Below, in pieces: positions 46,098-54,585 of a stretch of DNA of 64,000 bases; position 1 is the stretch's first letter, and every line of letters begins with the position of its first letter. The stretch spans positions 29,479-93,478 of the forward strand of contig JAQYWR010000033.1 in NCBI GenBank assembly GCA_029379225.1, read 5' to 3'. The position numbers and the translations under genes are program-made. This DNA is from Nostoc sp. S4. Its GTDB lineage: Bacteria; Cyanobacteriota; Cyanobacteriia; Cyanobacteriales; Nostocaceae. The notes beneath the pieces are model-generated. The model made no database searches, was not told the DNA's origin, and saw nothing but the letters and a program-made list of their open reading frames with translations.

Positions 46098-47954
46098 ATG
46101 AGTCAATTTTTATTTTTAACAAGTTGGTTTGTGCCGTTATATAGCTTATCCGGCGCAATTTTGACCTTACCGTGGGGGTTGGGAATAATTCGGCGGACAG
46201 GGCCAAGACCTGCGGCATACATCAACTTGTTGACGACAATTTTGGCTTTTGTGCATAGCTTGTTTGTATTTAAAGATATTTGGGATAGAGAACCAGAAAC
46301 TTTGTTGGTTAACTGGTTCAAAGCTGCGGATTTAGATTTATCCTTTGCCTTGGAACTCTCACCAGTAAGTATCGGGGCAACAGTTTTAATTACAGGCTTA
46401 AGCTTACTGGCACAAGTTTACGCCTTGGGTTATATGGAAAAAGACTGGTCGTTAGCGCGTTTTTTTGCGTTGCTGGGATTTTTTGAAGCGGCGCTGAGTG
46501 CTCTAGCAATCAGTGATTCTTTATTTTTTAGCTATGCTCTATTGGAAGTCCTGACACTTTCAACTTATTTGCTGGTTGGGTTCTGGTATGCTCAACCGTT
46601 AGTGGTGACAGCAGCGCGAGATGCATTTTTAACTAAACGGGTGGGAGACTTATTACTGCTGATGGCTGTGGTAACGCTTTCCACCTTGGCCGGCAGTTTG
46701 AACTTTTCCGATTTATATGAGTGGGCGCAAACAGCTAATTTAAGCCCAGTCACATCCACATTATTGGGGTTGGCTTTAATTGCTGGCCCTGCGGGTAAAT
46801 GTGCCCAGTTTCCCCTACACCTGTGGTTAGATGAAGCGATGGAAGGGCCGAACCCCGCTTCAGTAATGCGAAATTCCTTGGTAGTAGCTGGTGGTGCTTA
46901 TTTACTATTTAAACTGCAACCATTGTTAGCCCTCTCGCCAGTTGCCTTGAATGTTTTAGTAGTTATGGGCACGGTAACGGCCATTGGTGCAACATTAGTA
47001 TCGATAGCTCAAATAGATATTAAGCGAGCCTTATCTCATTCTACCAGTGCATACATGGGGTTAGCGTTTTTGGCAGTGGGCTTGCAGCAAGGGGGTGTAG
47101 CCTTGATGTTGCTGTTAACCCATGCGATCGCTAAAGCATTATTATTTATGAGTTCTGGTTCAGTGATCTTAACTACCCAAAGTCAAGACTTGACAGAAAT
47201 GGGCGGTTTATGGTCAAGGATGCCAGCTACCACCACTGCCTACGTTGTCGGTTCGGCAGGAATGGTTACGCTTTTACCACTAGGAAGCTTCTGGGCAATG
47301 TTAGCATGGGCTGACGGTTTTGTGACTATTAGCCCTTGGGTGATTGGAGTTTTATTATTAGTCAATGGCTTAACAGCATTGAACTTGACTAGAGTATTTA
47401 GATTAATCTTTTGGGGTAAACCGCAACCGAAGACCCGCCGCACCCCAGAAGTTGGTTGGTCGATGGCATTGCCAATGGTGACTTTAACAGCATTAACTTT
47501 ATTTCTACCCCTGATGCTACAGCAATGGTATTTGCTACCTGATTGGGAAAGTATCAATTGGTATGTAGCATTAGCGTTGTTTGCTTCTACAGTACTAGGA
47601 GTAGTTGTAGGTTCTACAGTTTATCTACACAAAGCTTGGTCAAGATCTAGAATTTTGGCATGGAGATTTTTCCAAGATTTGTTAGGTTATGACTTTTACA
47701 TCGATCAAATTTATCGGGCTACCGTAGTAAGTGCCGTAGCGCTGCTATCTAAAATTTCTGCTTGGAGCGATCGCTATTTGGTTGACGGTATAGTGAACTT
47801 AGTTGGCTTTGCTACAATTTTTGGCGGACAAAGTTTAAAGTACAGCATTTCTGGACAATCCCAAGGTTATATGTTAACCATCCTCGCAGTCGTCAGCATC
47901 CTGGGCTTTTTTATCAGCTGGTCATTGGGTTTATTAGATAAATTGCCTTTTTAG
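46098..47954 (+). CDS. ndhF4: NDH-1 subunit F of the CO2-uptake complex (NdhF4-type)
   Basis: 618 residues, a polytopic proton-pumping-type membrane subunit (about 16 membrane segments). It has the Nqo12/NuoL-like core (LLLMAVVTLSTLAGSLNF; CAQFPLHLWLDEAMEGPNPASVMRNSLVVAGG; DIKRALSHSTSAYMGLAFLAVG). It is the shorter F type found with NdhD and a CO2 hydration protein. In Anabaena the ndhF-ndhD-cup set next to the ccm genes is the F4/D4 (constitutive) one, so I use that number with caution. AAGGAAA precedes the start. Confidence 0.88.
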   Translation: MSQFLFLTSWFVPLYSLSGAILTLPWGLGIIRRTGPRPAAYINLLTTILAFVHSLFVFKDIWDREPETLLVNWFKAADLDLSFALELSPVSIGATVLITGLSLLAQVYALGYMEKDWSLARFFALLGFFEAALSALAISDSLFFSYALLEVLTLSTYLLVGFWYAQPLVVTAARDAFLTKRVGDLLLLMAVVTLSTLAGSLNFSDLYEWAQTANLSPVTSTLLGLALIAGPAGKCAQFPLHLWLDEAMEGPNPASVMRNSLVVAGGAYLLFKLQPLLALSPVALNVLVVMGTVTAIGATLVSIAQIDIKRALSHSTSAYMGLAFLAVGLQQGGVALMLLLTHAIAKALLFMSSGSVILTTQSQDLTEMGGLWSRMPATTTAYVVGSAGMVTLLPLGSFWAMLAWADGFVTISPWVIGVLLLVNGLTALNLTRVFRLIFWGKPQPKTRRTPEVGWSMALPMVTLTALTLFLPLMLQQWYLLPDWESINWYVALALFASTVLGVVVGSTVYLHKAWSRSRILAWRFFQDLLGYDFYIDQIYRATVVSAVALLSKISAWSDRYLVDGIVNLVGFATIFGGQSLKYSISGQSQGYMLTILAVVSILGFFISWSLGLLDKLPF

Positions 47955-47983
47955 CAATGTTGACTGTTGAGTGTTAACTGTTG

Positions 47984-48061
47984 ACTGAGGAGTTATTTTT
48001 CGCCTCAGTGCCTCCCACACTCCCCATCTCCCCATCTCCCCATCCCCCTTACCTAAAGTCT
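47984..48061. repeat. C-rich repeat between ndhF and ndhD
   Basis: A run with CTCCCACACTCCCC followed by CATCTCCCCATCTCCCCATCC, ending just before the ndhD start at 48062. It is the C-rich arm of the same repeat class as at 11877-12017 and 49567-49690. Confidence 0.65.
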
Positions 48062-49567
48062 ATGCTTAGTGCTTTAATTGTAGTGCCGTTGATTGGCGCG
48101 GCTTTAATTGGTTTCTGGCCCTCTGGTATTAGTGGAAAACTTGCCCGGAATGTAGCTTTGGGCTTTGCAATTACTGTTTTGTTTTTGACAGTTGTATTAA
48201 CAATTCAGTTCCGTCCTGGGGAAGTGAGTCAACAATTTGCCGAGTCTGTTCCTTGGATAGATGTTTTAGGCTTGAACTATAACCTGGGAGTAGATGGTTT
48301 ATCTTTGCCATTGCTGGTTTTAAATGGACTGTTAACTTGCATTGCCATCTACAGTAGCGATGAATCCCTTGGGCGTCCTAAATTGTATTACTCTTTGATA
48401 CTACTGTTAAGTGTTGGGGTGACTGGAGCTTTTTTAGCACAGGATTTACTGCTATTTTTCCTGTTTTACGAGTTGGAGTTAATTCCGCTATATCTGTTGA
48501 TAGCTATTTGGGGTGGTACAAGACGGGGTTATGCTGCAACAAAATTTCTCATTTATACTGCTGTTTCCGGAATCCTGATTTTAGCAAGTTTCTTAGGCAT
48601 GGTTTGGCTGAGTGGTTCCTCTAACTTTGCACTAGCAGGCTTGAACACCACAACTTTACCTTTAGCAACACAACTTTTATTGCTAGTGGGAATTTTGGTA
48701 GGTTTTGGGATAAAAATTCCCTTAGTTCCCTTCCATACTTGGTTGCCAGATGCTCACGTTGAAGCTTCCACACCGATTTCCGTACTTTTGGCTGGGGTAC
48801 TGTTGAAGTTGGGAACTTACGGCTTACTGCGATTTGGCATGAACTTGTTACCAGAAGCTTGGAGTTATCTGGCTCCTTGGTTAGCAATTTGGGCAGTTAT
48901 AAGTGTATTGTATGGTTCATCCTGTGCGATCGCCCAAACAGATATGAAAAAAATGGTGGCGTACAGTTCTATTGGACACATGGGCTACGTACTGATAGCA
49001 GCGGCGGCAGCTACACCTTTAAGTGTGTTGGGTGCTGTCATGCAAATGATTAGCCACGGCTTGATTTCTGCAATGCTGTTTTTGCTGGTGGGAGTTGTGT
49101 ATAAAAAAGCCGGAAGTCGGGATTTAGAAATCATTAGAGGACTGCTGAACCCAGAACGCGGGATGCCAGTAATCGGTAGCCTGATGATTGTGGGAGTCAT
49201 GGCCAGCGCAGGTATACCGGGAATGTTAGGGTTTATTTCCGAATTCGTAGTGTATCGGGGTAGTTTTGCAGTTTTTCCAGTACAAACACTGCTGTGCATG
49301 ATTGGTACGGGTTTAACAGCAGTTTACTTCCTATTACTTATGAACCGCGCCTTTTTTGGCCGCTTATCTTCACCTGTTGTTAATTTACCACGCGTGTATT
49401 GGAGCGATCGCATCCCAGCTGCAATTTTAGCTTTGCTAATTGTAATTTTTGGCATCCAGCCGTCTTGGTTAGCACGCTGGACTGAACCAACAATTACAGC
49501 AATGGTAAATACTCAAAACGTAGTAGCAACGGTGTCCTTGGATAAGAAAATGGGGAATGGAAACTAG
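48062..49567 (+). CDS. ndhD4: NDH-1 subunit D of the CO2-uptake complex (NdhD4-type)
   Basis: About 501 residues from the ATG at 48062 (MLSALIVVPLIGAALIGFWP); the upstream frame reads through a C-rich repeat. About 14 membrane segments are seen. Core Nqo13/NuoM motifs: LLLFFLFYELELIPLYLLIAIWGG with the key Glu, KFLIYTAVSG, GFGIKIPLVPFHTWLPDAHVEASTPISVLLAGVLLK, SSIGHMGYVL. With NdhF4 and the CO2 hydration protein it forms the thylakoid complex that turns CO2 to bicarbonate coupled to electron flow. Confidence 0.9.
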   Translation: MLSALIVVPLIGAALIGFWPSGISGKLARNVALGFAITVLFLTVVLTIQFRPGEVSQQFAESVPWIDVLGLNYNLGVDGLSLPLLVLNGLLTCIAIYSSDESLGRPKLYYSLILLLSVGVTGAFLAQDLLLFFLFYELELIPLYLLIAIWGGTRRGYAATKFLIYTAVSGILILASFLGMVWLSGSSNFALAGLNTTTLPLATQLLLLVGILVGFGIKIPLVPFHTWLPDAHVEASTPISVLLAGVLLKLGTYGLLRFGMNLLPEAWSYLAPWLAIWAVISVLYGSSCAIAQTDMKKMVAYSSIGHMGYVLIAAAAATPLSVLGAVMQMISHGLISAMLFLLVGVVYKKAGSRDLEIIRGLLNPERGMPVIGSLMIVGVMASAGIPGMLGFISEFVVYRGSFAVFPVQTLLCMIGTGLTAVYFLLLMNRAFFGRLSSPVVNLPRVYWSDRIPAAILALLIVIFGIQPSWLARWTEPTITAMVNTQNVVATVSLDKKMGNGN

Positions 49568-49690
49568 GGAGTAGGGAGATAGGGAGATGAGGAGATGGGG
49601 GAGTGTGGGGGGAAAGATTTCTTCCCCATCTTCCCCATCCTCCCACACCTCCTTTTCCTTCCACACTCCCTGTTTGCCTGCTGCCCCATG
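49567..49690. repeat. Palindromic G-rich/C-rich repeat between ndhD and cup
   Basis: The left half is GGGAGTAGGGAGATAGGGAG and similar with GGGGGGAAAGA; the right half is the complementary CCCCATCTTCCCCATCCTCC then CACACCTCC, and it ends CCTGTTTGCCTGCTGCCC. The same ending occurs in the holA-upstream copy (11877-12017). It lies 26 bases before the cup start and can fold into a hairpin. Confidence 0.75.
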
Positions 49691-49715
49691 CCCAATACTT
49701 TATGGAGAACTAGCA

Positions 49716-50846
49716 ATGGTAACTATTAGAAATAAATTCACTAACGAACCTTTACCTGAGTTTATTGAACGCTTGCAAACAGGACAGGCATTACTTACCG
49801 ATACTCCAGAAAATGTCGTGGAAGTAGTTGGTATTCTCAAAAGCTATGGCGTAGTTATAGATGCCTATTCAATAAATCTGAATTACATTGCCGAGCATCA
49901 GTTTTTAGTATTTTTTCCATTTTTTAAATACTTTAATGGAAAAGTATCTTTTCAGAAATTACTTCGTCACTGGTGGCACGATCGCATTAATTTTGAATAT
50001 GCCGAGTATTGCATGAAAGGCATGATGTGGCACGGTGGCGGCGGTTTAGATACATATTTAGATACAAAAGAATTTCAAGAAAGAGCGCAAGCTGTCATCA
50101 CAGCTAAATTTAAAAATAATCCTTTAATTTTAGGCATTAACCAACTGTTTCCAGACTTTTTAACCGAACAGTTACGCGTTTCTGCTTATTACACTGGTTT
50201 AGGTCAATTTTGGCGAGTCATGGCTGATATTTTCCTCAGCTTATCAGACCGCTATGACAAAGGCGAAATCAAATCGATTCCCCAAGTTGTAGACCATATT
50301 AAAGCAGGGTTAGTAGAAAATGCATCCAAGCCAATTACCTACACAGTCAAAGTTCGGGAAAAACTTTATGATATCATTCCCGAAGACGTTGGTTTGACTT
50401 TCTTAGCAGACACAGCAATACCTTATGTAGAAGCAGTTTTCTTTAGAGGAACACCTTTCCACGGCACAGTTTCATACAACGCCCAAGCTTATCAAATCTC
50501 CCCAGATCAAAGTCGATTCCAATATGGCGCATTATACGCCGATCCTTTACCCATCGGCGGCGCAGGTATTCCCCCCACCTTGTTGATGCAAGATATGCGT
50601 CATTATCTGCCAGAGTACTTGCATGAAATTTATCGTCACAGTCTTCGGGGAGAAGATGATTTGCGAGTGCAAATTTGCATGACTTTCCAAAAATCGATGT
50701 TTTGCGTGACCACAGCAGCGATTTTGGGACTGGCGCCTTATCCAATAGATACTAAAGACCCGTCCGAGGAAAAAGCGAATCGAGTTTATTTCGCAAAGTG
50801 GATGAGTCGCTTAGAAACTTCCCGGTTGCTAGATGTGAATAAATAG
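49716..50846 (+). CDS. cupB: CO2 hydration protein (CupB/ChpX-type)
   Basis: About 376 residues from the ATG at 49716, with GGAG upstream; the longer frame reads through the G-rich repeat. The sequence matches the CO2 hydration (Cup/Chp) family: NKFTNEPLPEFIERLQTGQALL, a His-rich WWHDRINFEYAEYCMKGMMWHGGGG region, and PTLLMQDMRHYLPEYLHEIYRH near the C-terminus with an FCVTTAAILGLAPYP end. It binds the NdhD/F module and catalyses the vectorial hydration of CO2. CupA is possible, but linkage to ccm suggests CupB. Confidence 0.85.
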   Translation: MVTIRNKFTNEPLPEFIERLQTGQALLTDTPENVVEVVGILKSYGVVIDAYSINLNYIAEHQFLVFFPFFKYFNGKVSFQKLLRHWWHDRINFEYAEYCMKGMMWHGGGGLDTYLDTKEFQERAQAVITAKFKNNPLILGINQLFPDFLTEQLRVSAYYTGLGQFWRVMADIFLSLSDRYDKGEIKSIPQVVDHIKAGLVENASKPITYTVKVREKLYDIIPEDVGLTFLADTAIPYVEAVFFRGTPFHGTVSYNAQAYQISPDQSRFQYGALYADPLPIGGAGIPPTLLMQDMRHYLPEYLHEIYRHSLRGEDDLRVQICMTFQKSMFCVTTAAILGLAPYPIDTKDPSEEKANRVYFAKWMSRLETSRLLDVNK

Positions 50847-50863
50847 TTGACTTTGGGTCAAAT

Positions 50864-51586
50864 TCATGCGTCTGGGTCAATACCAAGAGAGCGCAATTGA
50901 GCAGCTAAGCGATCGGCTCGTTGGCGTTCTTGTGCGGCTCTTTCATCGCCAGTCAACAACAAATTACCTTGCAAATCCCACCAACGTAACCAGGGCAATT
51001 CCACATTTTGATAAATTCCAAGCCTTATGCCTAACTCCACTCCTAAAGGAGGTATAGGATAATGTCCGCGTTCATTTGCTGCTAATAACTGGTATTGTCC
51101 ACCAATCAATTCATAAACTTCTACACTGGCTTTATTCACTTCATAAATGCCATAAAACGGAGGACGAATTACTTGCTCATAAATCCAAAATTTGCCCTTC
51201 CAAGGGGTTGTATCTCGTTCCTCACTCCCATCACTAGAGACGAATTCTAAGACAATTAATGGAGCGATGTGTTCTCGCCAAAATACATAAGAACGGCGCG
51301 TCAATCCATCTAGTAAGGGCGGGACATTTCCTACATAAAACCAATCCGGTGCTGCTGCTCCTTTCTCTGGAGGATCTGTCAACCGCCAGTAAATACCTAA
51401 GTCCTGACCTATACAATATTGACCTTCTAGATGTAATTGCTGAAGAATGGGTGTAATTGAGTCGGTTAGTAAGATACTTTGGGGATGCTCTTGCCAATTT
51501 TTCACAAAGGTGCCGTCAGAGTCCGGTAGCTGCGTGTGGTCAGGAAATGGGGTGAGGTCGGTATCGAGGTTGGTTGCAGAGGTCAT
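50864..51586 (-). CDS. Uma2 family (DUF820) putative restriction-endonuclease-fold protein
   Basis: 240 residues. Uma2-type landmarks: APDWFYVGN, LIVLEFVSSDGSEERD (the PD-(D/E)xK-like Asp/Glu with the following E), KFWIYEQVIRPPFYGIYEVNKASVEVYEL, ending in a heptad-rich tail ERQRADRLAAQLRSLGIDPDA. Uma2 proteins are massively duplicated in cyanobacteria and their function is unknown; a nuclease-like fold is proposed. Several broken relatives lie downstream (54371-55080, 56881-58278), so this looks like the only intact copy in the region. It lies 17 bases from cupB, convergent. Confidence 0.85.
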   Translation of the reverse strand: MTSATNLDTDLTPFPDHTQLPDSDGTFVKNWQEHPQSILLTDSITPILQQLHLEGQYCIGQDLGIYWRLTDPPEKGAAAPDWFYVGNVPPLLDGLTRRSYVFWREHIAPLIVLEFVSSDGSEERDTTPWKGKFWIYEQVIRPPFYGIYEVNKASVEVYELIGGQYQLLAANERGHYPIPPLGVELGIRLGIYQNVELPWLRWWDLQGNLLLTGDERAAQERQRADRLAAQLRSLGIDPDA

Positions 51587-51644
51587 AAGTTACCTTTGCA
51601 CAAGCTAAAGGTTGTTTTTAGTTTAGCAATAGAGGAAGAAAAAA

Positions 51645-51673
51645 GCGTAGGCGTAGCCTGTCGTAGACATCGC
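51645..51673. repeat. Dispersed palindromic repeat (GTCTACGACGGGC family)
   Basis: This inverted copy reads GCGTAGGCGTAGCCTGTCGT then AGACATCGC. It lies between the Uma2 gene and the kinase remnant. Confidence 0.8.
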
Positions 51674-51753
51674 AGTCTTTCTACAAAGCTAGGCTCAGGT
51701 TATTAAGGCTCTCTTGTGTGAGAATTAATCTAAGCATTTTGGGAGTTGCAAAG

Positions 51754-51984
51754 ATGGCTTGGGTAGCTGGCGATCGCTTGCAAGGTGGAAAATACACCAT
51801 TGAAAAAGAGTTGGGAAGAGGACGCTTTGGCGTTACTTATAAAGACCTCAATCCTCAGATTAGCGATCGCACAAACCGCGCAATTTTAACAGGAATGAAG
51901 CTAGACCCCAAGCAGCGATCACAGCTTTACCTCCGTGTAATTACTGCCGCCAATCTTTATGCTGGTCATTTAAGCTGTACGTGA
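51754..51984 (+). pseudogene. Ser/Thr protein kinase gene with large internal deletion
   Basis: The ATG at 51754 starts MAWVAGDRLQGGKYTIEKEL followed by GRGRFGVTY, the start and glycine loop of cyanobacterial Hanks-type kinases. Directly after it comes ISDRTNRAILTGMKLDPKQR, a stretch normally at the C-terminal end of the kinase domain. The roughly 230 residues between (catalytic loop HRD, DFG, APE) are missing. The remaining 76 codons cannot make an active kinase, so this is a deletion remnant, possibly truncated by recombination. It lies eight bases before the dynamin-like GTPase gene. Confidence 0.82.
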
Positions 51985-51992
51985 TTTAGCTA

Positions 51993-54362
51993 ATGTTTTC
52001 CTCAAGCTTTAGTCAAACTATGTTTTCTGAACAGTTTCAAGCAGCACACGACAGCATTTACAACATTGGTACACATCTTTTACAGTACCTTCAGGAAATT
52101 CGCCAAGATTGGCTGAGTAAAGGAGATGATACTAAAGGGTTGCAGAGCGTTGAAAATGATATCACTAAAGCTCTTACTGCCTTAAAAGAACAGAAGTATC
52201 AAGTTGCTGTTATTGCGGCGATGAAGGCGGGTAAAAGTACTTTTCTCAATGCTGTGATTGGTGCTGATGTTCTGGCAAGTGAAGGAGAAGCCTGTACGAT
52301 TTGCCGTACCGATATCCGACCAATTTATACTATAGCTACACCAAGATTGTTAGAGTATCGGCAGGGGGAAAAGAAACCTGTTGTTATTGCTGAGGGTGAT
52401 GCTAGTGTAATTCGACAAAAATTTTTAGATCGTACCCACAAGCTCCGAGCTACAGCTAATCAAGACAATATCACGCGCTTTGAATTAGAGCATCCCATAG
52501 AAGCAATCAGCAAACTTTCATCACTAACTGGTTTAACTTTAGTTGATACTCCAGGCCCCAACGAGTGGGAATCAGCAGGCTTCAGTACAGTTGCACTCAA
52601 GCAAACAGCTTTGGAAGCGCTACGGACGTGTGATGCTATTTTGTTTGTTTTAGATTACTCATCCTTTAGAGACAATACTAATTTAGAGTTGCTTCAAGAT
52701 TTAATAGAACAGCGTGGAGAATTTCTTGCAAAGAACACTAGGAAAATCTACTTCATTCTCAACAAAGTTGATCGAAAAGCAGAAGGAGATCGAGCCATTG
52801 ATGATGTAATAGCAGATTTGAAGCGGGCTTTGATAGGATTTGGCATTCCAGATCCCACAATTTACCCTACAAGTGCATGGCAAGGACTTTTAGCTAAATT
52901 AATCCAGCAAGGTACAGCCAATGATAGCCATTTAAAAAATTTTAAAAGATTCTTCAGTGCTAAGTATGCAATAGAGAATGAGGAAGGTGACTCTGTAACT
53001 CCTGCTCCAAAGAAAATTGCACCACAAGCTTTAAAAGATAGTTTTATTCCGACTATTGAAGAATCAGTGATTCAAACTGTTGTTCAAAACTCTGGTTGGA
53101 ATCTTCTAAGTGATGTTTTGGCAAGCCTTATTAAGTCAGGCAAAGCAATTGAAGATACTCTTAACACACGGTTCATAGGTTGGGAGATGGAAATTGAAAG
53201 CCTCAAGCAAAAAGTAGAAGAGTACAGAAAACGTGCTAATTCTGCTAAAAAAAAGGTTGAAGATGTCAAGGACTCCGTAGAGCAACAAAAACAGAAGTTA
53301 ATGAAGGGCTTTAGCAAAGGAATTAATATGTTTGCTGATGGTGCTAAAGCTAGTATTCAAAAAGAAATTGATCAAATTGCTCAATCAAGGTCTGTAAAAT
53401 ATGAAACAATTAAACTGCCAAATAATACTCAAAATATAAAAATACAGGAATTTAATATAGATAATTTGGGAGGAATAATAGAGGAGTTTAGTGAAGGTAT
53501 ACTAGAATTTTTTCCTGGCTTAAAAGGTTTAAGTAAAATATTTAGAGCAGGTGTTAAAGTTGGGGAATCGTTACTAAGTTCTTTGAGTAAATCTTTTCCA
53601 GAATATTTGGATACTAAAGATTCCTTTGTAGAAATAGGTAAAACAAAAATTGCTGATCCGTACATCATTAGGGTTAAATCTAAAAAAGAGGCTGAAACAC
53701 TTAAACTAACAATTAATGAATTTTGCGCTCCGCATATCCAGAAATTGTGGTTAGAAACGCAAGATATATTAGTGAGAAATGGAAATGAAATTAGAGATAA
53801 ATTAGTACAAAAAATCCAAAGTGATATTCAAATAATATCCAATCAACTATCTGATTATCTTGGAAATAGTTTAGAAGTTAAATTTCATATTAACACAATT
53901 CAATTTCCAAAATTTAAGTTTAAAGGTATTGACGCAGTAATTCAGTATCAACAAGATGTCATTATAGGAAATAAACTAGAAAAGAGAAGTGGCTCTTGCT
54001 GCCAACCTGATTATTATATTGATGTTCCAATTATAGGGGATGTGTATGATATTGACCTCAAAGAAACAGCAAGGTTAATTCAGCAGAAAATAGATGAGCA
54101 AGTTATAAGAAACCAGTTTCTACTAGAGCGAGTTATTAATAAACAAGTCTCCAAGGATTTTAGAGATGCAGAACAGCAAATTAATGACTACATAAATAGA
54201 TTTCAAGAGCAGTTTGACTGCTTGTTGAAAGAACGGGAAACGAGAGAAACTGAAAAGGAACAAATTTTTGCTATCCTTGAAGCTCAGAAAGCAAAACTTA
54301 ATGAATATTTGAATGAATTGGCTCCTATACAAGCATCTTTAAATACTTGGAAACCAATGTAA
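51993..54362 (+). CDS. Dynamin-like large GTPase
   Basis: 789 residues. The GTPase domain has the P-loop AAMKAGKSTFLNAVIG (residues about 75-90), ACTICRTDIRP (G2 Thr region), G3 LVDTPGPNEWES, and G4 LNKVDRKAEGD. A long helical bundle with coiled coils follows (residues about 420-500, charged heptads), an apolar segment near 500-530 (FSEGILEFFPGLKGLSK), then another coiled coil near the C-terminus. This is the bacterial dynamin family layout. Roles proposed in others are membrane fission/fusion, stress or phage-related defence; none is shown here. AT-rich codon use differs from the flanking core genes, fitting an accessory gene. It follows the kinase remnant closely. Confidence 0.87.
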   Translation: MFSSSFSQTMFSEQFQAAHDSIYNIGTHLLQYLQEIRQDWLSKGDDTKGLQSVENDITKALTALKEQKYQVAVIAAMKAGKSTFLNAVIGADVLASEGEACTICRTDIRPIYTIATPRLLEYRQGEKKPVVIAEGDASVIRQKFLDRTHKLRATANQDNITRFELEHPIEAISKLSSLTGLTLVDTPGPNEWESAGFSTVALKQTALEALRTCDAILFVLDYSSFRDNTNLELLQDLIEQRGEFLAKNTRKIYFILNKVDRKAEGDRAIDDVIADLKRALIGFGIPDPTIYPTSAWQGLLAKLIQQGTANDSHLKNFKRFFSAKYAIENEEGDSVTPAPKKIAPQALKDSFIPTIEESVIQTVVQNSGWNLLSDVLASLIKSGKAIEDTLNTRFIGWEMEIESLKQKVEEYRKRANSAKKKVEDVKDSVEQQKQKLMKGFSKGINMFADGAKASIQKEIDQIAQSRSVKYETIKLPNNTQNIKIQEFNIDNLGGIIEEFSEGILEFFPGLKGLSKIFRAGVKVGESLLSSLSKSFPEYLDTKDSFVEIGKTKIADPYIIRVKSKKEAETLKLTINEFCAPHIQKLWLETQDILVRNGNEIRDKLVQKIQSDIQIISNQLSDYLGNSLEVKFHINTIQFPKFKFKGIDAVIQYQQDVIIGNKLEKRSGSCCQPDYYIDVPIIGDVYDIDLKETARLIQQKIDEQVIRNQFLLERVINKQVSKDFRDAEQQINDYINRFQEQFDCLLKERETRETEKEQIFAILEAQKAKLNEYLNELAPIQASLNTWKPM

Positions 54363-54370
54363 TTAGAAAT

Positions 54371-54510
54371 GCTCTTGCCAGTTTTTGCGCCAGTTTGCAC
54401 AACGGGGGAACTGCCGCAAGCAACTGGCTTACAAAAGTGCCGTCATTTAGTGGCTGCGTATGCATTAGTTCTGTAAAGCTAGGCTCAAGCTTTTCAGAAG
54501 TTTTTCTCAT
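54371..54510 (-). pseudogene. Uma2 5' remnant
   Basis: The minus-strand frame from the ATG at 54510 reads TELMHTQPLNDGTFV, like the HTQLPDSDGTFV of the intact Uma2 gene, then diverges through an inserted repeat (54387-54431). It ends in GGCAAGAGCAT, matching WQEH. The rest of the gene is missing; the dynamin-like gene's stop lies right beside it. It is the same kind of remnant as at 58127-58278. Confidence 0.7.
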
Positions 54511-54527
54511 ACCAATCAGCCAAAGAC

Positions 54528-54560
54528 TTAGGCTTCTGGTTCAATACCAAGCGCTGGTTT
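54528..54560 (-). pseudogene. Uma2 3' remnant
   Basis: The minus strand reads (A)LGIEPEA followed by TAA at 54528-54530, equivalent to the end SLGIDPDA of the intact Uma2 protein. Nothing of the middle is left. Its order relative to the 5' remnant (3' end upstream) shows they derive from two adjacent copies fused by deletion. Confidence 0.55.
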
Positions 54561-54585
54561 TAAGAGCGTTGTTATGGAAAATAAG

